Source: an uncultured Clostridia bacterium (GTDB lineage: Bacteria; Bacillota; Clostridia; Christensenellales; UBA1242). From it: a DNA stretch of 64,000 bases. The translations under genes were made by a program, and so were the position numbers. The DNA lies in contig CALVZK010000001.1 in NCBI GenBank assembly GCA_944372505.1, forward strand, positions 321,185 through 385,184, read 5' to 3'. The notes under the pieces were generated by a model that was not told where the DNA came from, did no database searches, and saw only the letters and a program-made list of their open reading frames with translations. This document shows positions 8,049 through 16,606 of the stretch, in pieces. Each line of letters starts with the position of its first letter. The stretch's first letter is position 1.

Positions 8049-10007
8049 ATGTCTAAATTATTTGATACCATTATAAAAAATTTATTTCAAGAAAGAGGTA
8101 GAGGGCTTGAAGAAGATGTTGTTGAAGCTTTTAATAATCTGAACAAAGACACAGACATTTATTTAGAATATACTAATCCTAATAAAGCTCCAGTATCAAG
8201 AGCCTTTCTATTAGATGTTACAAAATCTTTGAAGGAAGGTTTTATGTACAATGTTGAGCAATTCAGAAATAAAGAACATGAAGATCTTCTAAAAGATTTT
8301 GAATCTCAAAGAGAATTTTTAAAGGAAAATTCTAAATCTAAAGGATTCCTAAAAAAAGAGAAAAATGATCCTTTTGATGCTTTTGTTGAATTAAAATCTT
8401 CCGATTTTGATTTTGAACCTTTTATAACAGCATTAAAAACAGTTCAATCAGACAAAACTTCTGATATTAGTTTCCCTGCAAAACTAGTCTGTGCTATAAT
8501 TGAAGCCAAAACTTCCATGGAGCTTACTACTTATAATTTAAATAAAATGTATGAAATAGAAAAACAATTAATTCCTTATATTTATGCTTATGCAAATAAG
8601 CATGGAAATACAACACACTTGGAAATTCAAAACGAAATATTTTCATACTTTGGACTTAACAATAATCCTTCTAAAACACGCAATTTTAAGGCGAGAGATT
8701 ATTTAAGAGGTCTTTCTATTAATTATTTAATCAAAACACACACTCAAAATGACCCTATTAAAAATACAGATGTAGAAGGAAATTCTTTAGAGTATGGACT
8801 AAAAACAGTTTATCCAAATGGTGAATTGGGGAAAATATTTATTCAACAAGACCAAAAAGAAAATATTCCAAATAATTTAAATATAACTCAATTAATAAAA
8901 CAAGGTCAAATCGTAGAAAATTCTAATGGAAAAATGAATTTTACACATAGATCAAAATATCTTCAACAAGCTCTTATAAATATCCATAAAAAATTAAATA
9001 GCAATAATCCTATAAGTAACAATAATGATTTTTTAACTACAGCGGTGGCATATTTGATTCTCGCAAAAGAACTTAAAGTAGAAGATATTGGAGATTTTAT
9101 AGGTATAGCACTTGCCGATCCTATTACAGAAATCGCAAAAACTTTATCAAAAAACGAAATTGAAGAGCTCTCTAATAAAGCTTATGAGTTGGCAAACTCA
9201 ATTTCAAAAGAAGAATTAGACAAAGAGATAGAAAAACCTAAAACTTTAGTTTTGGTAATTCCAACAGCACAAAATGAGAATGAAGCAAATGAAGCTTCAA
9301 ACCAAGAAAATATAGAAAATTCCAACGGAGAAAACAAAAATAATCAAAAATCAAATGAGGCTCCAAATTACATTGTTAAAAACCTGAAAAAATTTTACAG
9401 TTGTCTAATTCCAAAGCTTATATCAAATATGACTAAAACTTTGGATAAATATAAAGATTTACAAAATATATTAAATGCTAAAGGAAAACTTGACTCTAAG
9501 CGTAAGACAAGATATGAAAAATATCTTAATCTTTATGGAAGTGTTGAAAATATGGAAAAACTCATCTCCGAACTTAAAAGTATTGCTTACGACTTTATTA
9601 AAATAGAAAAATATATGCTAAAAAGTCTAAAAAGTGGAAAAGAATTCCCTGAAATAGAAGAAAAAATCAAAAAAGCAATGCATTTAGCAGATGAAAATTT
9701 AAAAAAATTTGAAGGTTATTATAATTTAGTAAAAAGTTATGACAACACTAAAATAATAAAACTAGCAAATATTTTAGAAATTAAAGATAAAGATAATAAA
9801 ACTGATGCAGATAATGCTTTGATTCAAGGAGTTTTAAGATATTATTTGCCTCCAAAGACAAAAACAAAACAACCAAAAATCCCACAAACTGAAAATCCTG
9901 GAACTGAAAATCCTGGAACTGAAAATCCTGGAACTGAAAATCCTGGAACTGAAAATCCTGGAACTGAAAATCCTAAAACTGAAAATCATGGAGAAAAAGA
10001 AGATTAA
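8049..10007 (+). CDS. Unknown 652-residue protein with C-terminal TENPG repeats
   Basis: Not recognised. It starts MSKLFDTIIKNLFQERGRG, chosen because GGAGGG lies 5 nt before this ATG; upstream in-frame codons have no site. There is no signal peptide or membrane helix, so it is predicted cytoplasmic. The sequence is mostly helical and charged, with a low-complexity Asn/Glu linker (about residues 408-440) separating two helical halves. The C-terminus carries the five-residue unit T-E-N-P-G in tandem from a 15-nt DNA repeat, and ends in an acidic tail. There is no cell-wall sorting signal after the repeats, so they are not a wall spacer of the usual kind. It stands alone, followed by a bidirectional terminator. 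Confidence 0.75.
   Translation: MSKLFDTIIKNLFQERGRGLEEDVVEAFNNLNKDTDIYLEYTNPNKAPVSRAFLLDVTKSLKEGFMYNVEQFRNKEHEDLLKDFESQREFLKENSKSKGFLKKEKNDPFDAFVELKSSDFDFEPFITALKTVQSDKTSDISFPAKLVCAIIEAKTSMELTTYNLNKMYEIEKQLIPYIYAYANKHGNTTHLEIQNEIFSYFGLNNNPSKTRNFKARDYLRGLSINYLIKTHTQNDPIKNTDVEGNSLEYGLKTVYPNGELGKIFIQQDQKENIPNNLNITQLIKQGQIVENSNGKMNFTHRSKYLQQALINIHKKLNSNNPISNNNDFLTTAVAYLILAKELKVEDIGDFIGIALADPITEIAKTLSKNEIEELSNKAYELANSISKEELDKEIEKPKTLVLVIPTAQNENEANEASNQENIENSNGENKNNQKSNEAPNYIVKNLKKFYSCLIPKLISNMTKTLDKYKDLQNILNAKGKLDSKRKTRYEKYLNLYGSVENMEKLISELKSIAYDFIKIEKYMLKSLKSGKEFPEIEEKIKKAMHLADENLKKFEGYYNLVKSYDNTKIIKLANILEIKDKDNKTDADNALIQGVLRYYLPPKTKTKQPKIPQTENPGTENPGTENPGTENPGTENPGTENPKTENHGEKED
9888..9992 (+). 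repeat. 15-nt in-frame tandem repeat (TENPG coding)
   Basis: Five exact copies of ACTGAAAATCCTGGA from 9888 to 9962, then two variant copies (9963-9977 and 9978-9992). Exact identity at third codon positions implies recent expansion; the copy number is probably variable between strains. Confidence 0.95.
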
Positions 10008-10010
10008 AGT

Positions 10011-10045
10011 AAAAAGTCAATATTTAAAGATATTGACTTTTTTTT
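10011..10045. terminator. Bidirectional intrinsic terminator
   Basis: AAAAAGTCAATAT, loop TTAAAG, ATATTGACTTTTT: a 13-bp stem flanked by A and T tracts. It serves the convergent genes ending at 10007 (plus) and 10048 (minus). Confidence 0.85.
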
Positions 10046-10047
10046 GT

Positions 10048-10983
10048 TTAATCTTTTGGAATAGCATACAATATTATTTCTGTTGGATATAATTTTCCAC
10101 CATAATTTCGTAAATAATACTTATAGCAAGGATTAAAACCATCTATAAGTTTTGCAATAGAAACAAAATGTTCATTTTTGTGATAAACAGATATCAATAA
10201 TTTCGGATTATCCTTTATTATATGATTTTTACAGCCAATAAGCGCTTTTTCTTCATCACCTTCAATATCCATTTTTATAGTAGTTATTTTTTCTTTTATA
10301 TCTTTATCTAATGTTATAGAAGGCACTTTTATTTTTCCTTTAGTACCCGTCTTATTAGCGGAACTACTATTTTGATTTTCATTTAAATAAATATATCCGT
10401 TTCTATCGCTAACCGCCTTATTTCTACAAACAATATTTTCAAAATTTAGGAAATTATTTTTTAACTTTTCTATATTACTAGAGGTTATATCATAACAATA
10501 TATCTTCTTGTAACAAAATTTTGAATAGTTAAAAATTAAATCCTCAACTGTGTCCCCTACATAACAGCCAACGTCTACAAAAACCTCATCTTTTAGTTTG
10601 GGTAAAATATCTAAATCAAAATAATAATTATATTTATAATTTATTGATTTATTTAAACAATCAAAATCATAGTTTAGCCAATTATTTAAAATAGCATATA
10701 AAAGAAATCTTGAACTATAATCTTCAAACTTTTCATAAAGCCAAATAAAATCATCAGTAAAATTCTTTAGAACTTCACATTTTTTTCTTATTTCTGTAAA
10801 ATTGTTTTGATCTTCATTTAAACTTCCCCAAAATTGATATTTATGAAAATAACTTTCTAATATTTTTTTTATGTTATTCGGTAATGATTTATATTTAAAT
10901 ATTGTTTCACTATAAAGATTATCAATGTTTTTTGAACTTATATTGTTTATTAAATTATAAAATTTTAAATCAACTATATTCAT
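10048..10983 (-). CDS. FkbM-family SAM-dependent methyltransferase
   Basis: 311 residues. The C-terminal half is an FkbM domain: VDVGCYVGDTVEDL binds SAM, followed by IYCYDITSSN, SITLDKDI and IKMDIEGDEEKALIG. These proteins O-methylate sugars or polyketides, often in glycan loci. The N-terminal 120 residues are helical and unassigned. The start MNIVDLKFYNL is chosen because GGTGGAG lies just before this ATG; the open frame continues upstream but runs into the divergent phosphoribosyltransferase gene. No glycosyltransferase neighbours show the substrate. Confidence 0.85.
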   Translation of the reverse strand: MNIVDLKFYNLINNISSKNIDNLYSETIFKYKSLPNNIKKILESYFHKYQFWGSLNEDQNNFTEIRKKCEVLKNFTDDFIWLYEKFEDYSSRFLLYAILNNWLNYDFDCLNKSINYKYNYYFDLDILPKLKDEVFVDVGCYVGDTVEDLIFNYSKFCYKKIYCYDITSSNIEKLKNNFLNFENIVCRNKAVSDRNGYIYLNENQNSSSANKTGTKGKIKVPSITLDKDIKEKITTIKMDIEGDEEKALIGCKNHIIKDNPKLLISVYHKNEHFVSIAKLIDGFNPCYKYYLRNYGGKLYPTEIILYAIPKD

Positions 10984-11043
10984 AATTTTCTCCACCAATA
11001 TCATAATATTATGTTTTGTGCTTAAAGTTGATATAATTTGAAT

Positions 11044-11072
11044 TTGACAAATTAAAAAAAATGATATATTAT
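11044..11072 (+). promoter_or_regulatory. Promoter of the phosphoribosyltransferase gene
   Basis: TTGACA (11044-11049), 17 nt, TATTAT (11067-11072). +1 is near 11079, leaving a very short leader in which AGAGG is the only ribosome site. Confidence 0.6.
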
Positions 11073-11086
11073 AAAAAAGAGGTAAA

Positions 11087-11671
11087 ATGATGAGAGATAT
11101 ATACAACTTAAATGTGCTGGGATGTAAAAGAAAATTATTAATTGCAACTACTCCAAATGGAATCAAAATTGCTGGATTCAATCCTGTCGGCGATATGAAA
11201 CTTTTAAAAATATGCGCTAAAAATTTAGTAAAACAAATAAAAGAAAAACAAATAGAGTGTGATTTGATATTAACGACTGAATTTAAAGGTTTACCAATAG
11301 CACAAGAAGTAGCCAGAAAGTTAAACAAAGATTATATTTGCTTACGAAAAGAGCCAAAATGCTATATGGGAAATACAACCTCACTGAAAAGCAAAAGTAT
11401 TACTTCTGGAGAAAGTTGTTACTACATTTCGGAAATAGAAAAAGAAAAAATTAATGGTAAAAATATTGTTTTTATAGATGATGTTTTTTCTACTGGTTCA
11501 ACATTTGATGCTATTATTAATTTCTCTAACCAAATAAATTTTAATTTAAATGCCTGTGCTGTAATTTTAAAAGAAGATTTTATTGATTGGAACAAAAATA
11601 ACAAATCTCCTTTTATTTACAAAAATATTCCAGTTTTCTATTGTGGATTTTTGCCTTTGCAAAATAGTTAA
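11087..11671 (+). CDS. Type I phosphoribosyltransferase
   Basis: 194 residues. The PRPP-binding signature VFIDDVFSTGST lies at 128-139, preceded by a lysine/glycine loop (TTEFKGLPIAQEVA, 63-77) typical of purine phosphoribosyltransferases such as Apt or Xpt. It would condense a nucleobase with PRPP in salvage. Base specificity cannot be read from the sequence. There are two adjacent ATG codons (11087 and 11090); AGAGG suits either, the second with better spacing. It is divergent from the FkbM gene with 103 bp between them and followed by tRNA-Leu. Confidence 0.85.
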   Translation: MMRDIYNLNVLGCKRKLLIATTPNGIKIAGFNPVGDMKLLKICAKNLVKQIKEKQIECDLILTTEFKGLPIAQEVARKLNKDYICLRKEPKCYMGNTTSLKSKSITSGESCYYISEIEKEKINGKNIVFIDDVFSTGSTFDAIINFSNQINFNLNACAVILKEDFIDWNKNNKSPFIYKNIPVFYCGFLPLQNS

Positions 11672-11729
11672 TAAATTTATAATAAACAATATGATTATTT
11701 GACTTTCATCAACTTTCATATTGATTTAT

Positions 11730-11815
11730 GCGGAAGTGGCGAAATGGCAGACGCGCAAGTTTCAGGTGCTTGTGGTAGTAATACCGTGTGGGTTCAACTC
11801 CCACCTCCCGCACCA
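11730..11815 (+). tRNA. tRNA-Leu (CAG anticodon), CCA encoded
   Basis: 86 nt with a class II long variable arm. The anticodon stem CAAGT/GCTTG flanks loop TTCAGGT, so the anticodon is CAG. The T arm is GTGGGTTCAACTCCCAC and the 3' CCA is encoded. The acceptor stem has one A-C mismatch (5-68). Confidence 0.93.
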
Positions 11816-11892
11816 AAATATTATTAGTACACATCATCATATTATTTAAAATTATTTAAATAAATTTATTCTTAAGGTTTAAAATAAAATAT

Positions 11893-11922
11893 AAAAAATC
11901 AAGGTCTTAACCTTGATTTTTT
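11893..11922 (+). terminator. Intrinsic terminator after tRNA-Leu
   Basis: AAAAATCAAGGT, loop CTTA, ACCTTGATTTTT, then T residues. It would end the tRNA-Leu transcript. Confidence 0.75.
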
Positions 11923-12136
11923 GATTAATATTTTAGTAATTATTCTTGATTGTGCAAATCAATTATTTTATTAAACTTTATGTTTTATCTTTTTATTTGA
12001 GTATCTAATAAATGGTTTCCACACTTACGCACTTATTACGTTCTGCACTAATTATTAATTACATAATACTAAAAAATTCCACTAAAAGCCATGTTAATTT
12101 TCTAAATATTTTAAATTAACAATTTGACTTTTAATC
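11923..12136. other. Intergenic stretch, nothing recognised
   Basis: AT-rich sequence with no frame over 40 codons with a ribosome site, no convincing hairpin and no RNA gene that I can recognise. Confidence 0.5.
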
Positions 12137-12697
12137 TTATTGCTTATCTTGATAATTATCAATTTCATCTTCTTGATCAAAAGCTTGTCTTAACTCTTGG
12201 TTTTTAAAAATCCCTCTTTCGTTACATTCTGAATATGTTTCATAGAATTCTTCTTCCTGAATTCCATACACATCGTCAAGATTTGTAATATTAAGATATC
12301 CTCCCGCTTTGATAGTCATTGGAACAGGAGCCCCATTTTCTCCCCAAGGAACATCAAATGTTATATCTTCATGTATTTGAATTGCCTCTATGGGAGCGCC
12401 TTTGGGAGCATGTTTACCATCTGAACCTACTTCCAATTCATATCTTTTAATAAATTTAGAATGTGGAACAGCATATTTTTCTCCACTTGGATTTGTTACT
12501 ATCCAGTCAGCTTCACCATTTTCATCTGCTTTAACAACAGCCGTAACTTCCTTAAGACCATTTTTCATGATAGTTTCTATTGGCTGCCCAGGTATCCCTC
12601 TTACTGCTTCTACTCTAGCATATTTTTTGTACCACTTTGGTTCTGCACCACCTTTTAGTTGATCATAAATATATAATTGCATATTTTCAATTTTCAT
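12137..12697 (-). CDS. Small cytoplasmic protein, possibly PGDYG-like
   Basis: 186 residues starting MKIENMQLYIYDQLKGG, chosen because AGGAGGAATT precedes this ATG. The middle reads ADWIVTNPSGEKYAVPHSKFIKRYELE, a pattern seen in small PGDYG-type proteins of unknown function that carry NP-GE-Y and KF--RYE. The C-terminal 30 residues are acidic and probably disordered. No signal peptide or membrane helix. Base composition (GGAGCC and GGAGCG triplets) is richer in G and C than the flanking DNA, which may indicate transfer. It is monocistronic. The family suggestion is tentative. Confidence 0.65.
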   Translation of the reverse strand: MKIENMQLYIYDQLKGGAEPKWYKKYARVEAVRGIPGQPIETIMKNGLKEVTAVVKADENGEADWIVTNPSGEKYAVPHSKFIKRYELEVGSDGKHAPKGAPIEAIQIHEDITFDVPWGENGAPVPMTIKAGGYLNITNLDDVYGIQEEEFYETYSECNERGIFKNQELRQAFDQEDEIDNYQDKQ

Positions 12698-13179
12698 AAT
12701 TCCTCCTAATTTACATAAAGGATAGCACAATATACACAAAAAGTCAATATTTTTTTATTTAATATGCTAATAAGTAAAAATTAATATTTACAATAAGTTT
12801 TTAGAAAATATGAAAAACTAAAATTTCTATAAAAACAGTATCTATAGATTAATGACTTTTCTCATATATTAACGATGAAATTATGTATTAATAAAATTTC
12901 GATTAATATTATAAGGATTTAGTAGAGGTTTATAGTTTAAAACTACTCCTGATTTTGAAAATTTTAGTATTTGAAGTTATATATTAAATTTCAAATGAAA
13001 TTAATACTTTTACAATTATTCCCAATTATAAAATTTCTTTAACAAAAAGAAATTTTATTTGGTGATTTAAACAGTAACACATTAACGGAAATATAAAGCA
13101 CCAAAGAAAGATATAAATTTTTATAATTCATAATAAAAACTAATATTGACAAAGTTTGTGTTGCAATAAAACAAAATAA
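12698..13179. other. Intergenic stretch, possibly decayed DNA
   Basis: About 480 bp with no credible gene on either strand. It leads directly into the truncated MATE gene, so it may hold unrecognisable decay of that gene's first half. Confidence 0.4.
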
Positions 13180-13755
13180 AAAGAAAGAGCAATTTCAAAA
13201 ATTGACTATTTTATTTTTAATTTGGTAGTATCAAGAATTGGCGAAAATGAATATGCTGTTCATACTTTATTTATACAATTAAGCGACAATCTTCAATCTT
13301 TCGTTCAAGGATATAGCGATGGCTTTACTATAACAATAGGGAAAATTTGTAACAATAAAGAAGAAATGAATAAAACTATGAAAGTATTTAAAAAAATATT
13401 TATCTATTCATCGCTGATTATAAGTTTTTTAATTACAATTATAAGTATTTGTTCAATTTTTATTTCTTTCAAAGACCCTAATTTGATCAAATTATCATTT
13501 GAGATATTGCCATTTTTAATATTAACTTCCATTCTAATTACAATTGCTAGTTATTATTTTTCTTATCTTCGAGGTACAAGACAATTTAAATTTTTAGCAT
13601 TTAGAAATCTAATTTCATCTATTTTAAAATTAAGTTTAGCAATTGGATTATCTTTTACAATATTAGGAATATTTGGAGTTTGGAGCTCTTTTGTAATATA
13701 TAACTTGTCTCAATTTATATTATCTTACACTTATTTTAAAAGAAATCAAAGTTAA
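13180..13755 (+). pseudogene. C-terminal remnant of a MATE-family transporter
   Basis: The frame is open from a stop at 13177. It encodes about 190 residues that start inside a protein: YFIFNLVVSRIGENEYAVHT matches the beginning of the second MatE repeat, where full-length transporters (about 450 residues) have already made six helices. Three or four further helices follow (IFIYSSLIISFLITIIS, ILPFLILTSILITI, LSLAIGLSFTILGIFGVW). There is no plausible start or ribosome site; the TTG at 13222 lies within the conserved segment. The first half is absent from the 480 bp upstream. The protein would not form a working antiporter or flippase. Confidence 0.75.
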
Positions 13756-13958
13756 CTTTTTCAAGTTTCTCTTTGTAAACATGCTTCCCCATCTCTAACA
13801 TAAAAAGAATACTACCTATTATGCCCATATAATAAAGTGCTTTGAATTAAAGATTTCTTCTAAATAAAAAATTCAACTAAAAATAAAACTTTACTTTTCA
13901 CGAAATAACAATATTAAAAAATTAAATTATTTTTCTATAATTTTTACTATGTTTTCTA

Positions 13959-14645
13959 TTAATTTGTGCGTGTCTTATATTCCACATTTTTATAAAACTT
14001 TTCTTTCTTTAATAATTTTTTTATTTTCACTTCAAAAGCTTCTTTGTTGTTAGCATAGTATACCATCTTTTTAATAAATCTTTTGTTTTTTTTATCTAAA
14101 ATATAATATTTTACTAAATTTTCACCTCCTATATTCTCGTCTCCAAATCTTTTTACTATTTCTTTATGAATCTCCAATATTTTCTCGTCAAAAGACAAAT
14201 TAGGAAAATTTTTATAAGCGAATTGCCAACCACGCATAATACCTATATTAATATTGGTATCTTTATCTGCATCAGCAACAATTTTACCATATATAGTTTT
14301 AGGTACAACATTTATAGATGTAGAATGTTCTTCACATGCTTCAGCTATTGTTTTTATTTCGTCTTCTTTAAACCACTTTTTCAAATTCTCATCATGTAAT
14401 ACTAACTGCTTTGAGTGATAAGAATGCCTTTCTCTAGAAATGATCATTCCATAATCATGATAAGCTGCTATTGTGTAAACCATATTAATATTTAAACTAT
14501 ATTTTTTATTTAATTTTTTAAAATATTTTAAACTTCGAAAAATAACTGCCTGTACATGATTAATATCGTGTCCTTTATCAAAATACTGATATTTTTGAAT
14601 AATGTTTTTTTCTATATAATTTCTTAATTCAGAATTTGGTTTCAT
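13959..14645 (-). CDS. HD-domain phosphohydrolase behind a leader attenuator
   Basis: 228 residues starting MKPNSELRNYIEKNII, chosen for AAAAGGAG just upstream. HD-superfamily metal ligands are visible: H30 in GHDINHVQAV, H63-D64 in AAYHDYG and D125 or D127 in VADADK. Such proteins hydrolyse phosphate esters of nucleotides or second messengers; the substrate here is unknown. The C-terminal 60 residues are Lys-rich. The gene is preceded by a micro-ORF and a terminator/antiterminator pair (14681-14765), so its transcription is probably attenuated. It is monocistronic. Confidence 0.85.
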   Translation of the reverse strand: MKPNSELRNYIEKNIIQKYQYFDKGHDINHVQAVIFRSLKYFKKLNKKYSLNINMVYTIAAYHDYGMIISRERHSYHSKQLVLHDENLKKWFKEDEIKTIAEACEEHSTSINVVPKTIYGKIVADADKDTNINIGIMRGWQFAYKNFPNLSFDEKILEIHKEIVKRFGDENIGGENLVKYYILDKKNKRFIKKMVYYANNKEAFEVKIKKLLKKEKFYKNVEYKTRTN

Positions 14646-14680
14646 ATTTTTTCTCCTTTTATATACAAACATTTTAGAAA

Positions 14681-14731
14681 ACAAAAAACCCCTTAACAAA
14701 CTTTATCAATTCGTTAAGGAGTAAGCCTTAA
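14681..14731 (-). promoter_or_regulatory. Terminator/antiterminator pair upstream of the HD gene
   Basis: On the minus strand CCTTAAC (14719-14713) pairs with GTTAAGG (14697-14691), followed by GG and TTTTTT: an intrinsic terminator inside the leader. Just before it TTAAGG (14731-14726) can instead pair with CCTTAA (14719-14714) across a 6-nt loop, which would destroy the terminator. The two helices are mutually exclusive, as in classical attenuators. The preceding micro-ORF stops at 14736, so a ribosome on its stop codon would cover TTAAGG and favour termination. Confidence 0.6.
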
Positions 14732-14735
14732 TCTT

Positions 14736-14765
14736 CTACAAATAATTTCCGAGAATTGCTAGCAT
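14736..14765 (-). CDS. Candidate leader peptide MLAILGNYL of the HD gene
   Basis: A 9-residue frame, MLAILGNYL, starting exactly 6 nt after TATAAT (14777-14772) without a Shine-Dalgarno, hence predicted leaderless. It ends 4 nt before the antiterminator arm. The -35 element is poor (AATATG at 17 nt), so promoter strength is uncertain. No run of a single amino acid codon marks an obvious signal. Stalling by a translation inhibitor or general ribosome availability is more plausible than amino-acid sensing. Confidence 0.45.
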   Translation of the reverse strand: MLAILGNYL

Positions 14766-14777
14766 GAAATTATTATA

Positions 14778-15279
14778 TTTCATAAGAATGTTATCATATT
14801 TGTTAATTTAAATCAATTATTTTTATGTTTTTTTTAAAAATTATTGAAATTTAACCATTTCTTTAAAATAAATAAAAACAATAAATTTACGAAAACAAAT
14901 ATAATTATAAATACTAAAAAATAAAACTACAGCTTGACACTATTAAAGGTAATGTTAAAAAAATGTATTTTGATAACGAAGATAAACAAAAATTTTGCAG
15001 GAACAAAAAACACCTTACATACATTTTAAAATGTATAATCTAAACAAATAAAAAAATTAATTTTTTACAATTAAAAATGACTTTTTAAAACTAACCAAAA
15101 CCCCCAAATTATACCATCTCTTTTAGTTATAAAAATGTAAAAACAACAATTATAACATATAACTCAGTTAATAGGAGTTATTTTTAAAATTATTGAATTT
15201 TTATTGAAATTATGAAAAAATCTTTTTATTTTTTTCTGCTCTGTTTAAATTATGTATAATATATTGAATAACTATAGTA
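14778..15279. other. Intergenic stretch without a gene
   Basis: About 500 bp of AT-rich DNA between the HD-gene leader and the promoter of the next gene. Short frames lack ribosome sites and no RNA gene was recognised. Confidence 0.45.
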
Positions 15280-15308
15280 TTGACTTTAATGTTAAAATAT
15301 GTTAAAAT
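15280..15308 (+). promoter_or_regulatory. Promoter of the 188-residue protein gene
   Basis: TTGACT (15280-15285), 17 nt, TAAAAT (15303-15308). A leader of about 16 nt holds AAGGAGAGG before the ATG at 15331. Confidence 0.6.
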
Positions 15309-15330
15309 TATTGTGTAAGGAGAGGATTAT

Positions 15331-15897
15331 ATGATTAATTATAAGTCCAAATTAACTAAAACAAGAATGGAAATTTTTGAAATTTCATTAGAGCTTAAAA
15401 GAATGTTTGATCAAGCAATGAAAAGTGATGATGAAAAATTTATAAAAAATGTCATTAAAACCATAAAAAAAATACAAAAGAAGTCTTACAAAGTTATTAA
15501 TAGAAAAAATCTAGATAACTACCATGGTGGTACACATAGATGTTATCCAGGAGGAGAAGTTGATTTATATAGACCACATACTGATAAGCAAAATGTCATC
15601 GATTTTATAGATTATTTTTTCATAAATAATTGCTCTTCTGCTGATGAATTTAATAAAAAATATTCTTATAAACTACACGAACATGAAGAAGGCATGTCTT
15701 TTGGTATTGCCGATTATTCTTGCACAAAATATCCAAAACAATTTTTTAACGCAAATTGTTGGGAAAATATATTAAAAAATAAGGCTAAAGAATTGTTAAA
15801 TCTTATAGATGAACCCGATCTAGATCAAAATATGATAAATAAAATAAATAGTGAATATGGAGCTAAAGAAAAATTTGAAGATAAAGAAATGATTTAA
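15331..15897 (+). CDS. Unknown 188-residue soluble protein
   Basis: Not recognised. The N-terminal third is a Lys-rich helical stretch (residues 1-60). The middle has a His/Cys/Tyr-rich segment (YHGGTHRCYPGGEVDLYRPH, about 64-83, and HEHEEGMSFGIADYSC) that could bind a metal or form an active site. No signal peptide or membrane helix. It has its own promoter, a strong AAGGAGAGG site and a strong terminator, so it is a real single-gene unit. No neighbour suggests a function. Confidence 0.75.
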   Translation: MINYKSKLTKTRMEIFEISLELKRMFDQAMKSDDEKFIKNVIKTIKKIQKKSYKVINRKNLDNYHGGTHRCYPGGEVDLYRPHTDKQNVIDFIDYFFINNCSSADEFNKKYSYKLHEHEEGMSFGIADYSCTKYPKQFFNANCWENILKNKAKELLNLIDEPDLDQNMINKINSEYGAKEKFEDKEMI

Positions 15898-15925
15898 TAA
15901 AATTTTATAATGATTATAAACTAGG

Positions 15926-15959
15926 CCCAAAAGTTAAATAAAATTACTTTTGGGTTTTT
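15926..15959 (+). terminator. Intrinsic terminator
   Basis: CCCAAAAGT, 11-nt loop, ACTTTTGGG, then TTTTT. It ends the 188-residue protein transcript. Confidence 0.9.
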
Positions 15960-16400
15960 ATTTGAAATAAAAAAGATTTCAAAAATTTCGACTACAACAT
16001 TTGTAATAATAAAATTTTTAATTTTTTAATGGTAAAACAATATTATTTTATAAGATCTAAATCTATAAATTTAAAACAAATATTTATAGAAATTTATTAA
16101 ATAAAAATGAGAACAAAATTAATGTTTTTTAACTTTTGTAGATATAATCTTTTGAACTATCAGCCAAAACCCATTAAATTCGCCTCATTCATTTTGTAGA
16201 GATAAAAAAAAATAAAAATAAAATAAATTTAATAAAATGGGAAAAGTAAAAATCGCTATAATTCTTATAAATAAAGACTTACAGCGATTTTTTAAAATAA
16301 AAATGAAAGCAAATTTTGCTCCCAAATTTGGTAAAAAAGTGTGTTTAAACTATCAACTGAAATTACTTAAATTCGCTTCGCTCATAACTCGGTGAAAGCA
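15960..16400. other. Non-coding stretch with diverged short repeats and one hairpin
   Basis: No gene. A hairpin AAATCGCT (16250-16257) / AGCGATTT (16273-16280) with A and T tracts on both sides could be a bidirectional terminator. Two diverged copies of a roughly 48-nt segment beginning AACTATCA lie near 16155 and 16348 and share TTAAATTCGC. They look like remnants of an old short duplication. Confidence 0.4.
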
Positions 16401-16424
16401 AAAAAAAGAAGTGTTTTAAACACT
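16401..16424 (-). terminator. Terminator of the tRNA-Ile-like remnant
   Basis: Minus strand AGTGTT-TAA-AACACT followed by TCTTTTTTT, directly after the CCA end of the remnant. Confidence 0.6.
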
Positions 16425-16430
16425 CCTCTT

Positions 16431-16513
16431 TGGTAGAGATGAGTGGACTCGAACCACCGATCCCCACCTTTTGAACGGAGCCAAAGGCGGAGTGATTGAT
16501 GTTAAGGGTGGTG
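16431..16513 (-). pseudogene. tRNA-Ile 3'-half copy with a 34-nt insertion at the anticodon
   Basis: Positions 16431-16470 match the 3' end of the intact tRNA-Ile (16607-16646) at 39 of 40 bases, including encoded CCA, T arm and the 3' side of the anticodon stem. The 5' side of that stem (CACCACCCT, 16513-16505) is also kept. The 3 nt GAT anticodon between them is replaced by 34 nt (16471-16504). The acceptor 5' strand and D arm are missing, replaced by hairpins. It cannot form a normal tRNA. Confidence 0.8.
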
Positions 16514-16566
16514 CCACCCTGGCAAAGCATCGCTTTGCGCTTGCCTACGGCAAGCATAAGGTGGGG
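16462..16566. repeat. Hairpin array enclosed by a 9-bp inverted repeat
   Basis: CCCCACCTT (16462-16470) and AAGGTGGGG (16558-16566) are perfect inverted copies. Between them lie three back-to-back perfect 7-bp hairpins: AGGGTGG-TG-CCACCCT (16505-16520), GCAAAGC-ATC-GCTTTGC (16522-16538) and GCTTGCC-TAC-GGCAAGC (16539-16555). It is GC-rich in an AT-rich genome and would fold as a multibranched RNA on either strand. Nature unknown; it could be a miniature mobile element or a structured RNA. Confidence 0.75.
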
Positions 16567-16571
16567 AAAAT

Positions 16572-16598
16572 AAAAAAGAGTGAACTATCCGTCCACTC
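16572..16598 (-). terminator. Terminator after tRNA-Ile
   Basis: Minus strand GAGTGGAC-GGATA-GTTCACTC (8 bp with one G-T pair) then TTTTTT, 8 nt past the CCA end of tRNA-Ile. Confidence 0.7.
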
Positions 16599-16606
16599 GT
16601 AACCTT

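Noticed and set aside
11010-11328. Upstream extension of the FkbM frame
   Set aside because: It runs antisense into the divergent phosphoribosyltransferase gene; the ribosome site supports the start at 10983.
16130-16400. Two AACTATCA-containing segments as a mobile repeat
   Set aside because: Only about 30 of 48 positions agree and no terminal inverted repeats were seen; listed only as diverged repeats.
16363-16557. 64-codon minus-strand frame across the tRNA remnant and hairpin array
   Set aside because: It overlaps a tRNA-derived sequence and structured repeats, has no ribosome site and no protein-like composition.
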